From assembly GCF_011303755.1 (NCBI RefSeq), contig NZ_CP049885.1:1222001-1286000 (forward strand): a DNA stretch of 64,000 nt. The letters run 5' to 3'. The DNA is from Acidovorax sp. HDW3 (GTDB lineage Bacteria; Pseudomonadota; Gammaproteobacteria; Burkholderiales; Burkholderiaceae_C). Below, piece after piece: positions 60,320 through 64,000 of this stretch (the first letter of the stretch is position 1; every line of letters begins with the position of its first letter). Below the pieces are notes generated by a model that worked only from the letters and a program-made list of their open reading frames with translations, was not told the DNA's origin and searched no databases. A program made the position numbers and the translations under genes.

Positions 60320-63169
60320 TCACAGCCCCTGGGATGCCCTGTGGGCGCGTACAAAGGCCTCGAATTCTGCGGCCGGTAGTGGCCGGCTGAGGTGGTAGCC
60401 CTGGATGGCGTCGCAGCCTCGGTGGCGCAGCCAGGCGAGCTGCTCGGCGGTTTCCACGCCTTCGGCGATGGTGCGCAGGCCGAGGCTGCGGGCCAGCTGG
60501 ATGATGGCGGTGGCGATGGCCTGGTCGTCAGGGTCGGTCACCAGGTCTTGCACGAAGGATTGGTCGATCTTGAGCTTGTCGATGGCCAGGCGCTTGAGGC
60601 GGCTGAGCGAGGAATAGCCGGTACCAAAATCGTCGATCGCCAGGCGCACGCCGAGCTGGCTCAGCGCTTGCATTTGCTCTATGGCCTGTTGTGGGTTTTT
60701 CAGCGCCACGGCCTCGGTCAGTTCCAGTTCCAGGCAGTCGGGCGGGACGCCGCTGGCGTGCAACCATTGCGCCACCTGGGCGGGTAATTCGGGCTGGTTG
60801 AACTGTACGCCCGAGAGGTTCACGGCCAGGGTCAGTGGCTGCAAGCCGGCGTCGAGCCAGGCGCGCAGCTGGCGCAGGGCGCTGTGCAGTACCCATGCGC
60901 CCATGGGCACGATCAGGCCGCTCGCTTCTGCCAGGGGGATGAATTCTGCGGGCGAGACAGCGCCCATGCTGCTGCTGTGCCAGCGCAGCAGCACTTCGGC
61001 GCTGTGGATCTGGCCGCTTTGCAAATCGAGCTGCGGCTGGTACACGAGGGCAAATTCCTCCCGGGCCAGCGCCCCCTTGAGGGCGTGGCCCAGCGCCAGG
61101 GCGCGCGTGGCCTGGGCCTGCATACTGGCGGTGGCAAATTGGTAGCGGTTGCGCCCTTCCTGCTTGGCGCGGTACATGGTGGTTTCGGCACGCTGCAGCA
61201 AGGATTCGAATTCTTGCCCATCGCTTGGGAACAAGGCAATGCCGATGGAGACGGTGACGGAAATATCTTCCCCGCCCAGCGACAGCGGCCGTGCCAGCAG
61301 GCCCAGCAGGCGCTGCGCCAGGGTGGCTGCGCCGTGTTCCCCCGTGGCGGGTAGCAGGACAATGAAGCTGTCACCGGCATGGCGTGAGATCAAATCCTGG
61401 CCTTTGACGTGGTCGCGCAGGCGGCGTGTCATCTCCAGCAGCAGCAAGTCGCCCATGTGGTGGCCCAGGGCATCGTTCACGTCCTTGAAGTGGTCGATGT
61501 TCAGCCACAGTACGGCCACCGGCTTGGTTTGTTGGCTCAGGTGGGTGAACTCCGTGCCCAGCAGCCTGCGGTTGGGCAGGCCGGTGAGCGGGTCGTGCTG
61601 CGTGAGTTTCTGGATGCGTTCGGCGGCTTGCTTGCGCTCGGTGATGTCTTCCTTGTGCGCCAGAAAATGCGTCACCTGGCCCTGCGCATCGCGCACCGGG
61701 GAGATGTGCACCTGCTCGGTGTATTCGGCGCCATCCTTGCGGCGGTTGATGATCTCGCCCTGCCAGGGCTTGCCCTGGCTGAGCTGGTGCCACATGGCGC
61801 GGTAGGTGGCTGCGGGCGTTTTGCCCGACTGCAGCAGGCGCGGGTTTTGCCCCTGGGCCTCGGCGGCGCTGTAGCCGCTGCTGCGGGTAAAAGCCTGGTT
61901 GACGTATTGGATGCGGGCTTGCAGATCGGTGATGACGATGGTCACCGGGCTTTGCTCGACGGCGTGCCAGAGCTTGTGCAGTTCGTGCTCGGTTTGCTCG
62001 CGCGCGGTGACGTCGCGCGAGAGCACCAGGAAGGATTCCTCCTCCCCCGGCGCCCCATTTTGGCGAGCGACGGATAGCTCAAACCAGCTGTGGCTGCCGT
62101 TTTGTACCGTCAGGGCGATCGTCTTGCCGTGCGAGACGCCGTGCGTGCGTGCCTCGGCAATGGCTGCGAGCACGGTGGCTGCGGGCTCGGCCGGCATGGC
62201 CTCGTGCACGCTGCGTCCGAGCAGCTGGGGGCCGGGGGCGCTCAGGGCCTGGTGCTGCTGGGTGTGCACCTGCAGATAACGCCCCTGGCCATCGAGCTCA
62301 AACAGCAAATCCGGTAGAGCGCTGAGCGTGGCTTGCAATTGGCTTTCGGAGTGGTGCAACAGGGCGTAGGGGCGGCGTACGGTTTCGGTAAACAGGGCGT
62401 TGTAGAGGAAAAAATACGCCAACCCTTTGTACAGGTGACCGAGCAGGTTGTAGATGTCGGTGATGTTGGCGTAGAGCGTGAAAAAAAACTCCCCCAGCGC
62501 CATGGTGCAGGCGGCGGCGAACAGCCCACTGGTATGAAACTGCCGTGGCTGGCGCAGGTGGGGCAGCAGCAGGGCGGCGGTGAGCAGGTTCAGAGCGATG
62601 AGGATGTACTCAAAACCAAGTTTGAACGCCGTCAGCCCTTGGCCGGGCTCAAAAAATGGTGGCAGCCACTGCGGACGCAGCAGCACCAGCGCGTGCACGG
62701 CAGCGACTGCGGCGAGCACCAAGACCAGCAGTGCCCAGTGCGGCAGCCGGGTGCGCTCGCGCCCCCAGGGCAGGGCGGCAGCGAGCAGGGCCAGGGCGCC
62801 CAGAAGGCGGGCTGCGAGCCAGAAGGCGATGGCCTTGTCGATGCCGCTGGGGGTAACGTAGTCCGGCATCCCGCTGTACGACAGCATGTGCGAAAAATCG
62901 AGCAGTGCCACGCCCAGAAAGCCTGCACCCAACAGCAGCACGTTGCGCGGCAGGGCTTCGCGGCGCAGGCTCCAGACCAGGCCAAAGATCAGCGCCGCCA
63001 GCGTGATGTCGAGCGTTTCCAGGGCGCTGTGCAGCGGCAGGTAGGCGGCCAGGCCCCGTGTGCTGGCCGGCATGTGCCAGAAGCTGGTCAGCAGCGCCAG
63101 GAGCAGCAGCAGGGCCACGCTCAGGAGCAGGCGGCGTGCCTGGGGTTGGTGGCTGGGGTGGATCCACAT
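60320..63169 (-). CDS. MASE3-PAS-PAS-GGDEF-EAL signalling protein
   Basis: A 949-residue inner-membrane c-di-GMP protein. Residues ~15-265 form an N-terminal MASE3-like sensor with seven to eight hydrophobic helices (GVALLDFSHMLSYSGMP is typical). Two PAS domains follow (~275-390 and ~400-515), then GGDEF (~525-690) and EAL (~700-940). The GGDEF signature is degenerate (RHAGDSF), so diguanylate cyclase activity is unlikely. The EAL domain reads AEVLLRW at the signature, and keeps DDFGTGYSSLSRLKRLAIDKLKID with the metal-binding Asp pair and Lys, so phosphodiesterase activity is plausible. The degenerate GGDEF may bind GTP as an allosteric site. Confidence 0.92.
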   Translation of the reverse strand: MWIHPSHQPQARRLLLSVALLLLLALLTSFWHMPASTRGLAAYLPLHSALETLDITLAALIFGLVWSLRREALPRNVLLLGAGFLGVALLDFSHMLSYSGMPDYVTPSGIDKAIAFWLAARLLGALALLAAALPWGRERTRLPHWALLVLVLAAVAAVHALVLLRPQWLPPFFEPGQGLTAFKLGFEYILIALNLLTAALLLPHLRQPRQFHTSGLFAAACTMALGEFFFTLYANITDIYNLLGHLYKGLAYFFLYNALFTETVRRPYALLHHSESQLQATLSALPDLLFELDGQGRYLQVHTQQHQALSAPGPQLLGRSVHEAMPAEPAATVLAAIAEARTHGVSHGKTIALTVQNGSHSWFELSVARQNGAPGEEESFLVLSRDVTAREQTEHELHKLWHAVEQSPVTIVITDLQARIQYVNQAFTRSSGYSAAEAQGQNPRLLQSGKTPAATYRAMWHQLSQGKPWQGEIINRRKDGAEYTEQVHISPVRDAQGQVTHFLAHKEDITERKQAAERIQKLTQHDPLTGLPNRRLLGTEFTHLSQQTKPVAVLWLNIDHFKDVNDALGHHMGDLLLLEMTRRLRDHVKGQDLISRHAGDSFIVLLPATGEHGAATLAQRLLGLLARPLSLGGEDISVTVSIGIALFPSDGQEFESLLQRAETTMYRAKQEGRNRYQFATASMQAQATRALALGHALKGALAREEFALVYQPQLDLQSGQIHSAEVLLRWHSSSMGAVSPAEFIPLAEASGLIVPMGAWVLHSALRQLRAWLDAGLQPLTLAVNLSGVQFNQPELPAQVAQWLHASGVPPDCLELELTEAVALKNPQQAIEQMQALSQLGVRLAIDDFGTGYSSLSRLKRLAIDKLKIDQSFVQDLVTDPDDQAIATAIIQLARSLGLRTIAEGVETAEQLAWLRHRGCDAIQGYHLSRPLPAAEFEAFVRAHRASQGL

Positions 63170-63310
63170 GTGTGGGAATGTAGCATCTGGCTATGGCGCC
63201 TGCGCGGTATGGGGCAAGCCGCGCTGTAAGATGGCATGGCGCGCTGCGCCATGGTGCATAACCGTTGCCAAGGCGCGAATTCATTGGGTTTTTAGCTACG
63301 AAAGGTTTGT

Positions 63311-63622
63311 ATGACTGCTTCCGTCTCCGACACCGTCTCCACCTCCCAGGGCGAACTCGAAAAACTGGTGAGCGACCTGCGTGGCCTGCTCTCGAGCAAG
63401 GATCTGGACACCATTCCTGAAATCAAGCTGCTGCGCCAGCGCATCGACGACGGCATGTCCAACGTGCGCGATTCGGCCGTGCGCGCCGCACAAGAGGCTG
63501 CACGCCAGGCCAAGGATGCCGCCCTGGCGGCCGACCGCTACGCCCATGACGAGCCCTGGCGCGTCGCTGGTGCCGCCCTGGCCGTGGGCGCGCTGGTGGG
63601 CTTTTTGCTGGCACGGCGCTAA
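63311..63622 (+). CDS. DUF883/YqjD-ElaB family ribosome-associated membrane protein
   Basis: A 103-residue protein with a long amphipathic helix and a C-terminal membrane anchor (HDEPWRVAGAALAVGALVGFLLARR), the DUF883 pattern of YqjD/ElaB. In E. coli these bind ribosomes at the inner membrane in stationary phase. The next gene encodes the usual YqjE partner, 8 bases downstream. Confidence 0.92.
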   Translation: MTASVSDTVSTSQGELEKLVSDLRGLLSSKDLDTIPEIKLLRQRIDDGMSNVRDSAVRAAQEAARQAKDAALAADRYAHDEPWRVAGAALAVGALVGFLLARR

Positions 63623-63630
63623 TCGCGGCG

Positions 63631-64000
63631 ATGCGCATCAACGACTGGCTGGCGCTGCTCGGGCTCGAACGCCTGCGCGCACGCTGGCAGGCAGCGCTGG
63701 TCGAGGGCACCATCGCCCTGGACGACCGCGCCACGCTGGCGCGCCTGGAGTGGGTGGACTATAAGCGCCACCTGCTGCAGGCGCTGCTGTGGACGCTGGC
63801 GGTGGGCGGTCTGTTGGTGGTGGCGCTGCTGCTGCTGTCGCTGGCGCTGCTGGCGCAGTTTTGGGATTCGCCGCAGCGCCTGACCGTGGCCTGGGGCCTG
63901 GCGGCCTTGTGGCTACTGGCCTGGGGCGGGGCGCTGGTGGCCCTGCTGGCGGCGCTGCGCCGCTTGGGCCAGGGTTTTGCTCTGACTCGGCATGAGCTGC
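63631..64000 (+). CDS. YqjE/phage-holin family membrane protein, cut by window end
   Basis: The open frame from ATG 63631 reads MRINDWLALLGLERLRARW and continues without a stop to base 64000 (123 codons seen). Two long hydrophobic segments (around residues 55-77 and 85-110) are separated by QFWDSPQRLTVAW, as in the YqjE (DUF1469, holin-like) family. It follows the DUF883 gene by 8 bases, the normal yqjD-yqjE order. The 3' end is missing. Confidence 0.85.
   Translation, partial: MRINDWLALLGLERLRARWQAALVEGTIALDDRATLARLEWVDYKRHLLQALLWTLAVGGLLVVALLLLSLALLAQFWDSPQRLTVAWGLAALWLLAWGGALVALLAALRRLGQGFALTRHEL

Noticed and set aside
60134-60379. An 81-codon plus-strand open frame after the UspA terminator
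   Set aside because: It starts inside the terminator T-tract, overlaps the 3' end of the GGDEF/EAL gene, has no ribosome-binding site and no recognisable sequence. It may be a decayed remnant, but this is not supportable.

Overview
The window looks like a chromosomal segment of a beta-proteobacterium of the order Burkholderiales, most likely family Comamonadaceae (Acidovorax/Comamonas-like). This is inferred from the high GC content, the gene families (PutA with an N-terminal ribbon-helix-helix domain, a DUF934 protein beside a ferredoxin-type sulfite reductase, a second-type IF-1, a DUF883/YqjE pair) and a family of short palindromic repeats that I associate with this group. Nothing in it looks like a prophage, insertion sequence, CRISPR array or rRNA operon. 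Coding density is high and no gene-free stretch exceeds 300 bases.

Layout. 1-5.2 kb: 3' part of a basic amino-acid decarboxylase, an exported ATP-dependent DNA ligase, YdcH, a fatty-acid/branched-chain SDR dehydrogenase with a LiuR-like operator, a ferric-iron binding protein with a Fur-like box, two identical tRNA-Asn genes and a YbaN-type membrane protein. 5.4-14.6 kb: two small unknown genes, then glnD, map, purL and a DUF808 protein. 14.7-18.8 kb: an arsenic resistance operon (ArsR-ArsC fusion, arsD, arsA, acr3). 18.9-20.8 kb: an Old Yellow Enzyme diverging from ompW. 20.9-25.5 kb: methionine genes metE, metR and metY, with a MetR box. 25.5-31 kb: RlhA-like U32 protein, TadA fused to a degenerate hydrolase domain, LD-carboxypeptidase and an orphan CapV-like patatin. 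31-36.2 kb: trifunctional putA diverging from a nucleotide cyclase-FHA gene, with a GTTGCA inverted repeat between them. 36.3-41.8 kb: Crp-like regulator, phosphotransferase and acyl-CoA dehydrogenase operon, and a FimV-like gene. 41.8-46 kb: thiamine operon thiO-thiS-thiG-thiE behind a TPP riboswitch, with thiD divergent. 46-53.7 kb: ferredoxin and its reductase, then the assimilatory sulfate operon (TauE-type exporter, sulfite reductase, DUF934, cysH, cysD, cysN). 53.7-64 kb: mnmC, yggX, psd, an HPP-CBS protein, infA, tRNA-Pro, PilZ, UspA, a large GGDEF/EAL protein, and a DUF883/YqjE pair cut by the window end.

Functional links. Sulfate assimilation, methionine synthesis and thiamine synthesis together make this a sulfur-rich neighbourhood. 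The ferredoxin and ferredoxin reductase genes next to a CysI without a CysJ partner suggest ferredoxin-driven sulfite reduction. Proline, fatty-acid and branched-chain catabolism appear with candidate operators of their own.

The most unusual features are nine copies of a ~45-bp palindromic repeat, five of which lie inside reading frames and encode protein segments (LigE, PurL, the cyclase-FHA protein, CysN, DUF934); the orphan CapV-like patatin; the TadA-hydrolase fusion; a truncated MnmC methyltransferase half; and a CysH without the iron-sulfur cysteines although no APS kinase is present in the window.
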